Part shown: positions 16,970-25,103 of the stretch, piece after piece
How the letters are laid out: every line of letters begins with the position of its first letter
Position numbering within the stretch: the stretch's first letter is position 1
Source: Pseudomonas sp. JUb42
Lineage (GTDB): Bacteria; Pseudomonadota; Gammaproteobacteria; Pseudomonadales; Pseudomonadaceae
NCBI RefSeq assembly: GCF_024807945.1
Contig: NZ_JANUFD010000011.1
Location: 1 to 64,000, forward strand
DNA: 64,000 nt
Direction of reading: 5' to 3'
Program-made: the position numbers and the translations under genes
Notes under the pieces: model-generated
Told to the model about the DNA's origin: nothing
Seen by the model: the letters and a program-made list of their open reading frames with translations, nothing else
Databases searched by the model: none

Positions 16970-17165
16970 TGCGTCCCGCCGCTGAAATCAGTGGCCGGGT
17001 GTGGAAACCTGTCTTTTACGAACGCATCAGTGCCTCAGGTTATTTACCTTCGGGTAAGGCTTTATGGCAGCTATGTTCGGGCAGACTTCGGTCTGGCCGG
17101 GGTGCTCGTGACTCGGTTTTCCACCCCGTTCATAGCTGCCACCTCTTCGCCGTGTGGAAACGGCA
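16970..17165 (+). ncRNA. Candidate structured leader RNA upstream of the DUF6124-like gene
   Basis: A dense string of stem-loops ending 34 bp before the start codon at 17199. Visible stems: 16979-16994 (CCGCTG/CAGTGG, AAAT loop); 16996-17011 (5 bp, hexaloop GTGGAA); 17044-17057 (TTACC-TTCG-GGTAA); a perfect 11-bp stem joining 17065-17075 to 17131-17141 (TGGCAGCTATG with CATAGCTGCCA) that encloses two further stems, 17082-17095 (CAGAC-TTCG-GTCTG) and 17099-17127 (GGGGTG with CACCCC); and 17149-17164 (GCCGT-GTGGAA-ACGGC). Two UUCG tetraloops and two identical GGA-bearing hexaloops argue for a functional RNA rather than protein coding. Spurious reading frames cross it. From memory, similar leaders precede other small DUF6124/DUF3077 genes in fluorescens-group genomes; I cannot verify this here. 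RNA family not identified. Confidence 0.6.
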
Positions 17166-17198
17166 ATGAGAAGGCTCCAAAACTTACGAGGCTACACC

Positions 17199-17420
17199 AT
17201 GATTAAAAAGCTCGTCCCCGACCCACCCCACACCTTCGAAGAACTCCTGACTCGCCTGTTCGACCTGCTGCGATGCGCGGCGGCGGTGATCTATGAAGCA
17301 GGCGATCAACACACAGGTTCCGACCGCAATCTGGCGTTTGCCGGGCTGTATTTGATCGATATGGCCAAGGCCCTGGCCGATGAGTTGCTGAACCTGATCA
17401 GCGAGCATCAAGAGAGTTAG
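17199..17420 (+). CDS. Small DUF6124-like protein
   Basis: A 73-residue, probably all-helical soluble protein: MIKKLVPDPPHTFEELLTRL at the start, then GSDRNLAFAGLYLIDMAKAL, which resembles the GSxRxLAF...MA pattern I associate with the DUF6124/DUF3077 group of small pseudomonad proteins. Function unknown. Ribosome site CGAGG lies ten bases before the ATG. It is preceded by the structured leader at 16970-17165 and ends in a convergent gap with mexK. Confidence 0.65.
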   Translation: MIKKLVPDPPHTFEELLTRLFDLLRCAAAVIYEAGDQHTGSDRNLAFAGLYLIDMAKALADELLNLISEHQES

Positions 17421-17428
17421 CGCAAAAC

Positions 17429-17519
17429 CGTGGGAGCCGCCTTGGTGGCGATCGAGTGCGAAGCGCTCGCAAGGGCGTCAGTGACCGCACCGACGCCATC
17501 GCCAGCAAGCCGGCTCACA
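17429..17519. repeat. REP-like palindrome in the convergent gap before mexK
   Basis: GTGGGAGCCGCCTTGGTGGC at the left and GCCAGCAAGCCGGCTCACAC at the right, with an inner GCGAAGCGCTCGC palindrome. It is a different family from the other REPs in the window. It fills the space between the convergent ends of the DUF6124-like gene and mexK and may limit read-through. Confidence 0.55.
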
Positions 17520-17521
17520 CT

Positions 17522-20500
17522 TTATTTTTTCACCCTGAACCACGCCGCATACAGCGCCGGCAGAAACAGCAGCGTCAACGCCGTCGCGACAATCAGCCCG
17601 CCCATGATCGCAACCGCCATCGGCCCATAGAACACGCTGCGTGACAGCGGGATCATCGCCAGCACCGCCGCCAGGGCGGTCAGCACGATGGGGCGGAAGC
17701 GGCGTACCGTGGCTTCCACCGTAGCGTTCCACGGCGTCAGGCCCGCCGTGATGTCCTGCTCGATCTGGTCCACCAGAATCACCGAGTTGCGCATGATCAT
17801 CCCCGACAGGGCGATGGTGCCCAGCATGGCGACGAAGCCGAACGGTTGGTGAAAGACCAGCAGGAACAGGGTCACGCCGATCAGCCCCAAGGGCGCGGTA
17901 AGGAAGACCATGAACATCCGCGAGAAGCTGCGCAGTTGCACCATCAGCAGCGTCAGCACGACCACAATAAACAGCGGCACCCCGGCATTCACCGACTTCT
18001 GCCCGCGCTCGGAATCCTCCACCGTGCCGCCCACTTCCAACAAATAACCGTCCGGAAGTTCAGCGCGCACATCGTCCAGAGTCGGCAGGATCTGTTTGAC
18101 CAGGGTGACCGGCTGTTCCTTGCCGTAGATATCACCGCGAACGGTCACCGTCGGCAAGCGATTGCGGTGCCAGATGACACCTTCCTCGAAGCCGTACTCC
18201 AGCGTCGCCACCTGGGACAGTGAGACACTGGCGCCATTGGCCGTAGGAATCGCCAGGCTGGCCAGTGAGCCCAGTTGCTGACGTTCTTCCGGCGTGCCGC
18301 GCAGGAGGATTTCGATCAGTTCGTCGTCTTCACGGTACTGGCTTACGCTGGAACCGGTCAGGGAGCTTTGCAGGAAGCGCGACAAATCCGCCGTGGTCAC
18401 GCCGAGGGCCCGGGCGCGGTCCTGATCGACGTTGAGGTACACCACTTTGCTCGGCTCTTCCCAATCCAGATGGACGTTGGCCACATGGGGATTCTGCTGC
18501 ACCTTGAGCGCGACCTTGCGCGCCAGGGCGCGTACTTCCTCGATATGCTCGCCGGAGACGCGGAACTGCACCGGATAACCCACAGGCGGGCCGTTTTCCA
18601 GGCGCGTGACCCGTGAACGCAGGGTCGGGAACTGCTCATTGAGGGCGCCGATCAGCCAGGTACGCAGGGCCTCGCGGTCCTCGATGGTCTTGGCCAGCAC
18701 CACGAACTGGGCAAAGCTCACTGCGGGCAATTGCTGATCCAGCGGCAGGTAGAAGCGCGGCGAACCGGTGCCGATATAGGCCACGTAGTTATCGATGCCG
18801 ACCTTGTCCTTGAGCATCGCTTCCAGGCGCTTGACCTGATCGGCGGTGTTATTCAACGAGGCGCCTTCGGCCAGTTTCAGGTCGACCATCAACTCCAGTC
18901 GCCCCGAGGCCGGGAAGAACTGTTGCGGCACAAACTTGAACATGAGGATCGACAGCACAAACAGGCCGACGGTGAGCACGATCACCGTCTTGCGCCAGCG
19001 TACGCACCACTCGATGACCCCGCGCACCCGACGATAGAACCGGGTGTCGTAAGGATCGTGAGGGCCGCTGCCATGTTTGGCCGCGTGGATCTTCGCCAGG
19101 TCCGGCAGCAGCCGATCCCCCAGATAAGGCACGAATACCACCGCCGCTACCCACGACGCCAGCAGGGCAATGGTCACCACCTGGAAGATCGAGCGGGTGT
19201 ATTCGCCGGTACTGGACTGGGCGGTGGCAATGGGCAGAAAGCCTGCGGCGGTGATCAGGGTCCCGGTGAGCATGGGGAACGCCGTGCTGGTCCAGGCATA
19301 ACTGGCCGCCTTGAGCCGGTCGAAGCCCTGTTCCATTTTGATCGCCATCATCTCCACAGCGATGATCGCGTCGTCCACCAGCAAGCCCAGGGCCAGTACC
19401 AGCGCCCCCAGAGAGATCTTGTGCAGGCCGATGCCGAAGAACGACATACTGGCAAAGGTCATGGCCAGTACCAACGGGATGACCAGTGCAACCACCAGCC
19501 CGGTACGCATGCCCAAGGAGAAAAAACTCACCAGCAGGACGATGCCCAAGGCTTCGGCCAGTACATGCACGAACTCGCCAACCCCGGTTTTCACCGCCGC
19601 CGGCTGATCGGACACCTTGCGCAGTTGCATGCCCACCGGCAGGTTGCGCTGGATCTTCTCGAACTCGCCCTCCAGCGCGTGACCCAACTGCAGAATGTCG
19701 CCACCATCCTTCATCGACACGGCCAGACCGATGGCGTCATCGCCCATGAAGCGCATGCGTGGCGACGGTGGATCGGTGAAGCCGCGATGCACCTCGGCCA
19801 GATCGCTGATGCGCAGAGTGCGGTCACCCACGCGCAGGGGGAAGTTGCGGATCTCGTCCACCGAGAGGAAACGCCCCGTCACCCGCAACTGCACGCGCTC
19901 GGTGGGGGTTTCAAAGAAGCTGGTGGCCTGCACCGCGTTCTGCGCTTCCAGGGCCTGCTGTACCGCTTGCAGGGACAGGCCGAGGGTGGCCAGCTTGACG
20001 TTCGACAGCTCGATCCAGACCTTCTCGTCCTGCAGACCGATCAGTTCGATCTTGCCGACGTCCTTGACCCGCTGCAGCTGAATCTGGATGCGGTCGGCGT
20101 AGTCCTTGAGCACCGCGTAGTCGAAGCCGTCACCGGTCAGGGCGTAGATATTGCCAAAGGTGGTGCCGAATTCATCGTTGAAGAAAGGGCCTTGAATGCC
20201 TTGCGGCAGGGTCTGGCGGATATCGCCGGTTTTCTTGCGCAGTTGATAGAACAGATCCGGCAGCGCCGAGGACAGCATCGAGTCACGGGCGGCGAAAATG
20301 ATCTGCGACTCACCGGGCCGGGAGAACGAACTGATACGCTCGTACTCGCCGGTTTCCATCAGCTTCTTTTCAATGCGGTCGGTGACCTGACGCGCCACTT
20401 CTTCGGCGCTGGCGCCGGGCCACAGAGTGCGTACGACCATGGCCTTGAAGGTGAACGGCGGGTCTTCGCTCTGCCCCAGCTTGGTGTAAGACATTGCTCC

Positions 20501-20578
20501 AACAAGAGCCAGGACAATCATCAGGTACAGCACGATCTGGCGGTTACTCAGCGCCCATTCGGAAAGATTGAAACGCAT
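17522..20578 (-). CDS. mexK: RND efflux transporter permease MexK
   Basis: A 1018-residue RND pump protein of the inner membrane, with the AcrB-type layout: TM1 near residues 13-30, a large periplasmic loop, TM2-6 (about 335-500), TM7 (about 535-555), second loop, TM8-12. The proton-relay Asp pair is present in TM4 (LGLLVDDAIIAVEMM). Pairing with the adaptor six bases upstream and a divergent TetR gene, and position between plsB and rsmJ, match PAO1 mexJK-mexL. In PAO1 MexJK exports triclosan and, with OprM, erythromycin; the same substrates are inference here. No outer-membrane channel gene is present in the operon, also as in PAO1. Confidence 0.88.
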   Translation of the reverse strand: MRFNLSEWALSNRQIVLYLMIVLALVGAMSYTKLGQSEDPPFTFKAMVVRTLWPGASAEEVARQVTDRIEKKLMETGEYERISSFSRPGESQIIFAARDSMLSSALPDLFYQLRKKTGDIRQTLPQGIQGPFFNDEFGTTFGNIYALTGDGFDYAVLKDYADRIQIQLQRVKDVGKIELIGLQDEKVWIELSNVKLATLGLSLQAVQQALEAQNAVQATSFFETPTERVQLRVTGRFLSVDEIRNFPLRVGDRTLRISDLAEVHRGFTDPPSPRMRFMGDDAIGLAVSMKDGGDILQLGHALEGEFEKIQRNLPVGMQLRKVSDQPAAVKTGVGEFVHVLAEALGIVLLVSFFSLGMRTGLVVALVIPLVLAMTFASMSFFGIGLHKISLGALVLALGLLVDDAIIAVEMMAIKMEQGFDRLKAASYAWTSTAFPMLTGTLITAAGFLPIATAQSSTGEYTRSIFQVVTIALLASWVAAVVFVPYLGDRLLPDLAKIHAAKHGSGPHDPYDTRFYRRVRGVIEWCVRWRKTVIVLTVGLFVLSILMFKFVPQQFFPASGRLELMVDLKLAEGASLNNTADQVKRLEAMLKDKVGIDNYVAYIGTGSPRFYLPLDQQLPAVSFAQFVVLAKTIEDREALRTWLIGALNEQFPTLRSRVTRLENGPPVGYPVQFRVSGEHIEEVRALARKVALKVQQNPHVANVHLDWEEPSKVVYLNVDQDRARALGVTTADLSRFLQSSLTGSSVSQYREDDELIEILLRGTPEERQQLGSLASLAIPTANGASVSLSQVATLEYGFEEGVIWHRNRLPTVTVRGDIYGKEQPVTLVKQILPTLDDVRAELPDGYLLEVGGTVEDSERGQKSVNAGVPLFIVVVLTLLMVQLRSFSRMFMVFLTAPLGLIGVTLFLLVFHQPFGFVAMLGTIALSGMIMRNSVILVDQIEQDITAGLTPWNATVEATVRRFRPIVLTALAAVLAMIPLSRSVFYGPMAVAIMGGLIVATALTLLFLPALYAAWFRVKK

Positions 20579-20584
20579 CCGTGC

Positions 20585-21685
20585 CTACTCCTTCGCCGCC
20601 AGCTTGATCGTGCGGTTATTGCGATCCACCGGACGGACCTTCTCCCCTTCGTGCAATACATGCACCCCCGCTGCGACAACCCAGTCGCTGGCGGCCAGGC
20701 CCTTGAGCACCGGCACGGTTTCCTGACCGTAGGGGCCAATCTGTACCGGAATGCGCTTGAGGGTGTCGTCGGCCTGCAACTGCCAGACGTAGGTATTGCC
20801 GTTTTCCGCCGTCAGGGCCGACAACGGCACCGCCAAAGGCACCGCCTGTTCGGACTGGATAAACACCTGTGCGCTCTGGCCCAGTTCGGCGGGAATCTTG
20901 CCGCTGCTGAAGGCAATGCGTGCGGCGAAGGTGCGTGAACGCGGATCAGCGGCCGGCGACAACTCACGGATGCGCCCCTGGAAACGCTGGTCGCGCTGAT
21001 TCCACAGTTCCACCGACACGGCCTGGCCGACCTTGAAGCGGTTGAAGCTCTGCTCCGGCAGGCCGATCAGCACTTCGCGCTCGCCATCGGCGGCCAGGGT
21101 AAATACGGTTTGCCCGGCAGCCACCACCTGGCCGACTTCCACCAGGCGTTTGGTGACTACACCATCCTGTTGGGCACGCAATACGGTGTAGCTGGTCTGA
21201 TTGTCGGCGACGGTCAGCTCGGCCTTGAGCTGCTTGAGGCGGGCTTCACCGGCGCGATAAAGGTTTTCGGCATTATCGAACTGCGAATGACTGACCATCT
21301 GCTTGTCCACCAACGCCCTGTAGCGATCACGCTCGGAGCGGACCGTCTGCAGGTTGGCCTCGGCGGCGGCGACCTGGGCGCGGGTGGCGTCCAGTTGCAG
21401 GCGCACATCCTGGGCATCCAGCTCAGCCAGCGGTTGATTAGCCTTGACCCGCTGGCCTTCCTCGACCAGGCGCTTGCTGACCTTGCCGCCGATGCGGAAA
21501 GCCAGGTCCGGCTCGAAGCGGGCGCGGACTTCACCGGGATAACTGTCTGCCGACTGTGAGGATGGCAGCGGCTGCACTACCATGGCAGGACGAACACTGG
21601 CAGGAGGTGCGACTTCCTGACCACAGGCGGCCAGTAACGACACCAGGCTTAATGGCAGGACAAGAGACAAGGCATCGCGGAACAT
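20585..21685 (-). CDS. mexJ: RND periplasmic adaptor MexJ
   Basis: A 366-residue membrane-fusion lipoprotein: signal peptide and lipobox LLAACG (Cys about residue 21). Barrel-sandwich halves flank a helical hairpin (QLDATRAQVAAAEANLQTVRSERDRYRALVDKQ region, about 105-165), followed by beta-barrel and membrane-proximal domains ending KVRPVDRN. It would bridge MexK to a TolC-type channel such as OprM encoded elsewhere. First gene of the two-gene mexJK operon; separated by 91 bp from the divergent repressor gene. Confidence 0.88.
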   Translation of the reverse strand: MFRDALSLVLPLSLVSLLAACGQEVAPPASVRPAMVVQPLPSSQSADSYPGEVRARFEPDLAFRIGGKVSKRLVEEGQRVKANQPLAELDAQDVRLQLDATRAQVAAAEANLQTVRSERDRYRALVDKQMVSHSQFDNAENLYRAGEARLKQLKAELTVADNQTSYTVLRAQQDGVVTKRLVEVGQVVAAGQTVFTLAADGEREVLIGLPEQSFNRFKVGQAVSVELWNQRDQRFQGRIRELSPAADPRSRTFAARIAFSSGKIPAELGQSAQVFIQSEQAVPLAVPLSALTAENGNTYVWQLQADDTLKRIPVQIGPYGQETVPVLKGLAASDWVVAAGVHVLHEGEKVRPVDRNNRTIKLAAKE

Positions 21686-21776
21686 AGTGAAGACCTTTGC
21701 AGTCAGAGCTTGGAATAATTGTACTCGCCAGTATATTAAGAATTACCGAACTCAAGAGTCCACTATTAAAACGTTT
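21686..21776. promoter_or_regulatory. mexJ-mexL divergent promoter/operator region
   Basis: The 91-bp gap must hold both promoters and the MexL operator. It is AT-rich (ATTGTACTCGCCAGTATATT near 21717-21736). A small palindrome ACTCAAGAGT lies at 21749-21758, but I do not see an operator strong enough to assign boxes. Confidence 0.45.
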
Positions 21777-22412
21777 ATGTCCGACAATTCTACAGGCGCA
21801 TCCGGCCCCGGCCGTCCCAAGGACCTGGCCAAACGCCAGGCCATCCTCGAAGCCGCGAAAAATCTGTTCGTGCGTAATGGCTATGCCAATACCAGCATGG
21901 ATGCCGTGGCGACCGAAGCCGGGGTCTCGAAACTCACGGTGTACAACCACTTCACCGACAAGGAGACGCTCTTCTCCGCCGCCGTGGTGGCGCGTTGTGA
22001 GGAGCAGATCCCGGAACTGTTTTTCAATCTCAACAGCGGCCAGTCGGTAGAGACGGTGCTGCTGAGCATCGGCCGCGGCTTCAATACCCTGGCCAACAGC
22101 GCCGAATCCATCGAACTGCACCGCCTGATGGTGACCCTGGGCAGTCAGGACCCGAAGCTGTCGAAGATCTTCTTCGAAGCCGGGCCACAGCGTTTGCTGA
22201 TGGAAATGGAGCGGGTGTTGGTACAGATCCAGGCGTGCGGCGCCCTGCACTTCCCTTCTGCGAAAACCGCAGCCGAGCACTTTTTCAGCCTGCTCAAGGG
22301 CGCGTGCAATTTCCGCCTGATGATCGGTCTGTGCGACGAGCTGGACCCGGCCGTCGAAGAGCAGCATGTGCAGGATGTGGTGGGGTTGTTTATGCGGGCG
22401 TATCAAGCTTGA
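21777..22412 (+). CDS. mexL: TetR-family repressor MexL
   Basis: A 211-residue TetR/AcrR regulator. The helix-turn-helix is near residues 30-65 (ILEAAKNLFVRNGYANTSMD, then AGVSKLTVYNHFTDKETLF); the C-terminal part matches the AcrR-type ligand-binding dimer domain. It is divergent to mexJK and, by analogy with PAO1 MexL, represses that operon and itself. The ATG at 21777 (MSDNSTGASGPGRPKD) is chosen; an upstream GTG at 21687 would put the mexJ promoter inside the coding region. Confidence 0.85.
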   Translation: MSDNSTGASGPGRPKDLAKRQAILEAAKNLFVRNGYANTSMDAVATEAGVSKLTVYNHFTDKETLFSAAVVARCEEQIPELFFNLNSGQSVETVLLSIGRGFNTLANSAESIELHRLMVTLGSQDPKLSKIFFEAGPQRLLMEMERVLVQIQACGALHFPSAKTAAEHFFSLLKGACNFRLMIGLCDELDPAVEEQHVQDVVGLFMRAYQA

Positions 22413-22460
22413 GACTTCGGTTCGAAGCCGTAAGCTCCTATCGCAGTAGCGATTGATTTC

Positions 22461-22552
22461 TGTGGGAGCGAATTCATTCGCGAAGAGGACGGTACATTCG
22501 AATCGGTTGTATCGCTCGACGCACCGCTTTCGCGAATAAATTCGCTCCCACA
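22461..22552. repeat. 92-bp REPIN, reverse orientation
   Basis: Left arm TGTGGGAGCGAATTCATTCG, right arm CGAATAAATTCGCTCCCACA; the centre reads CGGTACATTCGAATCGGTTG, the reverse of the forward copies. It lies in the convergent gap between mexL and rsmJ. Confidence 0.85.
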
Positions 22553-22600
22553 AAGAATCATGGATTTCGGTTAGCGATGACTTTTTAAAAGCTGCGACAA

Positions 22601-23383
22601 TCAGGTCTTCAGGGCCTTCTTCGGATACACATCATAACGACTGGATTTGCCATCCAGCGCATACCCAGGCTTAGGCCCGTCGATGCACGGTGCCTTGCGC
22701 GGGCGTTTGACCACCACCCGGTGACTGGCCAGGGCCAGGGCGGCTTCGAGCAGCGCCGGGGCGTCCATGTCATCACCCACCAACGGGCGAAACAGGCGCA
22801 TTTCTTTCTTCACCAGCGCGGTTTTTTCCCGATGGGGAAACATCGGATCAAGGTAAATCACTTGCGGTGGCGTGCCTTCCCAGGCGCGGATCAACTCGAT
22901 GGAGTTACCGGTCAACAGGCGCATGCGACGGGTGATCGGGCCCGCGTCGGCATCGTTGGCACCCCGTGCAAGACCGTCTTCCAGCAGCGCGGCAATGATC
23001 GGCTGGCGCTCGATCAGGCTCATCTCGCAACCCAGGCTGGCGAGGACGAACGCGTCTTTGCCCAACCCCGCCGTGGCATCGAGCACGCTGGGTCGCACGC
23101 CGGGCTGAATGCCCACGGCCTTGGCGATCATCTGCCCGCTGCCGCCACCGAACAACCGCCTGTGGGCGACCGCACCCTCGGCGAAATCCACCCGCACCGG
23201 GCCAGGCACATCGTCGCCCAATTGCTGCAGCTGCAAGCCGTCGCTGCTGACCTGCAGGGCGAAATCGGCGCTGTCATCCTCCAGCGGCAGACCCAGGCGC
23301 CCCGCCCACTTGGCGGCCTGCTCCTGGCTCTGACCGGCCAGGGCTTCGACCCGGATTCGACTGCCCGCTTGTTGCTCACTCAT
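22601..23383 (-). CDS. rsmJ: 16S rRNA (guanine1516-N2)-methyltransferase
   Basis: A 260-residue SAM-dependent methyltransferase acting on G1516 of 16S rRNA. Diagnostic segments: RRLFGGGSGQMIAKAVG, the SAM-binding LDATAGLGKDAFVLASLGCE, and the catalytic YLDPMFPHREKTA, then VVKRPRKAP near the C-terminus. Its position after the mexJKL cluster matches the PAO1 order. Single-gene transcript, convergent with mexL. Confidence 0.94.
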   Translation of the reverse strand: MSEQQAGSRIRVEALAGQSQEQAAKWAGRLGLPLEDDSADFALQVSSDGLQLQQLGDDVPGPVRVDFAEGAVAHRRLFGGGSGQMIAKAVGIQPGVRPSVLDATAGLGKDAFVLASLGCEMSLIERQPIIAALLEDGLARGANDADAGPITRRMRLLTGNSIELIRAWEGTPPQVIYLDPMFPHREKTALVKKEMRLFRPLVGDDMDAPALLEAALALASHRVVVKRPRKAPCIDGPKPGYALDGKSSRYDVYPKKALKT

Positions 23384-23484
23384 TGTGTGTCCGCACGCTC
23401 AAAAAAGTATTAATGATTGGCAAAAACTGCCGATAAACAAAGTATCCGGCATTTTGCCAGAACCCACGGTATGTACTGAGCGCT

Positions 23485-24114
23485 ATGTCAGACATTCAGA
23501 CCTCATCCTCAATCGGTTACTTGGCCTACGCTGGCGATTACAGCGTACCCAATACCCGTGTGCTCGGCGGCGTTACGCAGCTGTGGCAGGATGCGTTCAG
23601 CCGGGCGATGGCTCAGGGTGTCGACGATAACGCCAACGAGCCTGCTGCACCGACCTTCAGCGTCAGTGTCGACAGCAGTACCGGCGAACCGGTTGCCGGT
23701 GCGCAAGTATTGGGCAAGATCGTCGAGCAGCGCGGCTGCCCGGTGGTGGATGCCGAGCGCAAGCCGCCTGAGCCGCTGTTTCTGCCGATTGCCGAATTCG
23801 AAATGAACCTGCTGCCACCGGCGCCTGAGCCGTTCAGCATCAGCGACATGATCGCCCAGCAGCGCCACCTGGACGTCGAGAACAACTGGGTCCGCCCAAA
23901 TGTGCTCAACCCGTACGACGACACCGTCAACCCTGGCCCAGGCCCGCAGCCAAAACCTCTGCACCTGCCGATTGCCGAATTCGAATGGGATCTGCTGCCA
24001 CCGCCTGCCGAGCCGTTCAGCGAACACGAAATGACCGAACAACAGCGCGCACTCAACTTTGATAGCGGCTGGGCCCGTCCGATCATTCTGCAGAATCTAC
24101 GGATGGCTGCCTAA
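23485..24114 (+). CDS. Uncharacterised protein with an internal duplication
   Basis: A 209-residue soluble protein with no signal peptide. Two about 45-residue copies are obvious: residues about 92-138 and about 152-200, sharing PLxLPIAEFExxLLPPxxEP, FSxxxMxxQQRxL and an ending xxxWxRPxxL. The N-terminal 80 residues are unrelated and Ser/Ala/Val-rich (SIGYLAYAGDYSVPNTRVLG). The two repeats are linked by a Pro/Gly stretch (NPGPGPQPKP). I do not recognise the family. It is divergent from rsmJ and followed by a REP-like palindrome; ribosome site is weak. Confidence 0.75.
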   Translation: MSDIQTSSSIGYLAYAGDYSVPNTRVLGGVTQLWQDAFSRAMAQGVDDNANEPAAPTFSVSVDSSTGEPVAGAQVLGKIVEQRGCPVVDAERKPPEPLFLPIAEFEMNLLPPAPEPFSISDMIAQQRHLDVENNWVRPNVLNPYDDTVNPGPGPQPKPLHLPIAEFEWDLLPPPAEPFSEHEMTEQQRALNFDSGWARPIILQNLRMAA

Positions 24115-24125
24115 GGTCTACACCC

Positions 24126-24212
24126 GTTGGAGCGAGGCTTGCCCGCGAAGATGACGACCCGGTCTTTCAGTCACACCGCAGCGAACGATTCGCGAGCAAG
24201 CCTCGCTCCAAC
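24126..24212. repeat. REP-type palindrome, family C
   Basis: GTTGGAGCGAGGCTTGCCCG at 24126 and CGAGCAAGCCTCGCTCCAAC ending 24212 form inverted arms of 24 bp around about 39 bp. This family occurs once in the window. It separates the convergent ends of the duplicated-domain protein and the PEP mutase-like gene; the right arm ends four bases before the latter's stop codon. Confidence 0.7.
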
Positions 24213-24215
24213 AGC

Positions 24216-25049
24216 TTAATCTTTAAATAACCCATTCAACCTGGCAAACGGCATCGCCTGTTCGGCATAGGTAAAGGTGCCATGGTCGCGCATCTCCTCG
24301 GCCGCCCGTAGCAGGCCGCCAAACGCCGCCCGCGCAAGAGATGAACCGACGCTGATGCGCTTGACCCCCAGCTCGCTCAGATCGCGTACCGACAACGCCA
24401 CGCCGTCCAGGCCCATCAGCACATTGACTGGCTTGGGCGACACCGCCTTGACCACCGCCGCAATCTGATCGCGCGTCTGCAAACCCGGCGCGTACAGCAC
24501 ATCCGCGCCTGCCTCGGCATAGGCTTCAAGGCGTCTCAGGGTATCGGCGAAATCCGTGCGGCCATGCAGCAGATTCTCCGCGCGGGCCGTCAGCATGAAG
24601 GGGAATGGCAGGCTGCGCGCCACGGCCACAGCAGCTTTGACCCGCTCCACGGCATGCTCGAATTCATAAATGGGGGCTTCTGCCTTGCCGCTGGCATCTT
24701 CGATGGACGCGCCGACAATGCCGCAGGCAATGGCCTGGCGCAGGTTCTCTGCACAGCCTTCGGGGCTATGGGCAAAACCGTTTTCCAGGTCAGCGGTGAT
24801 GGGCAAGGCGGTGGCGGCGATGATCTGCCGGATGTTTTCCAGGGTCTCGTCACGGCTGATACCGCCGTCACCATCGGTACGCCCCAGGCTGAAGGCCAGG
24901 CCCGCACTGCTGGTCGCCAGTGCTTCAAACCCCATCGCGGCCAGCAGTTTGGCGGAACCGGCATCCCAGGGATTGGCGACGATAAAAGCGCTTTTGCGCT
25001 CATGTAGCGCTTTGAACGTGTGGGCACGAAGCCGTTGCAGCGAATCCAT
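24216..25049 (-). CDS. Isocitrate lyase/PEP mutase family enzyme
   Basis: A 277-residue TIM-barrel protein of the ICL/PEPM superfamily. Visible: AFIVANPWDAGSAKLLAAMG (strand 1), ATSSAGLAFSLGRTDG, the metal-site motif ITADLENGFA, and IVGASIEDASGK. It lacks the KKCGH motif of true isocitrate lyases, so C-C bond chemistry on another 2-oxo or phosphonate substrate is more likely; substrate not assignable. The ATG at 25049 has GGAG seven bases upstream, which decides it over the longer frame from 25091. Confidence 0.82.
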   Translation of the reverse strand: MDSLQRLRAHTFKALHERKSAFIVANPWDAGSAKLLAAMGFEALATSSAGLAFSLGRTDGDGGISRDETLENIRQIIAATALPITADLENGFAHSPEGCAENLRQAIACGIVGASIEDASGKAEAPIYEFEHAVERVKAAVAVARSLPFPFMLTARAENLLHGRTDFADTLRRLEAYAEAGADVLYAPGLQTRDQIAAVVKAVSPKPVNVLMGLDGVALSVRDLSELGVKRISVGSSLARAAFGGLLRAAEEMRDHGTFTYAEQAMPFARLNGLFKD

Positions 25050-25103
25050 GTGCTTACTCCCAAGGCTGTGTCCTACACAGGGTAGCCACATGTACAGGGT
25101 TTG

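Noticed and set aside
16913..17206. Plus-strand reading frames (97 and 75 codons) across the structured leader
   Set aside because: They run through perfect hairpins, have no ribosome site, and show Cys/Arg-rich translated-RNA composition; the RNA-structure explanation is better.
18731..20938. A 735-codon plus-strand open frame opposite mexK/mexJ
   Set aside because: Antisense shadow; His/Gln/Arg-rich translation without domains.
17522..21685. The RND pump as a new type because no outer-membrane gene is present
   Set aside because: MexJK of PAO1 likewise lacks its own channel gene and uses OprM; size, regulator and neighbours match.
24216..25049. Isocitrate lyase assignment for the ICL/PEPM-family gene
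   Set aside because: The KKCGH catalytic motif of isocitrate lyase is missing.
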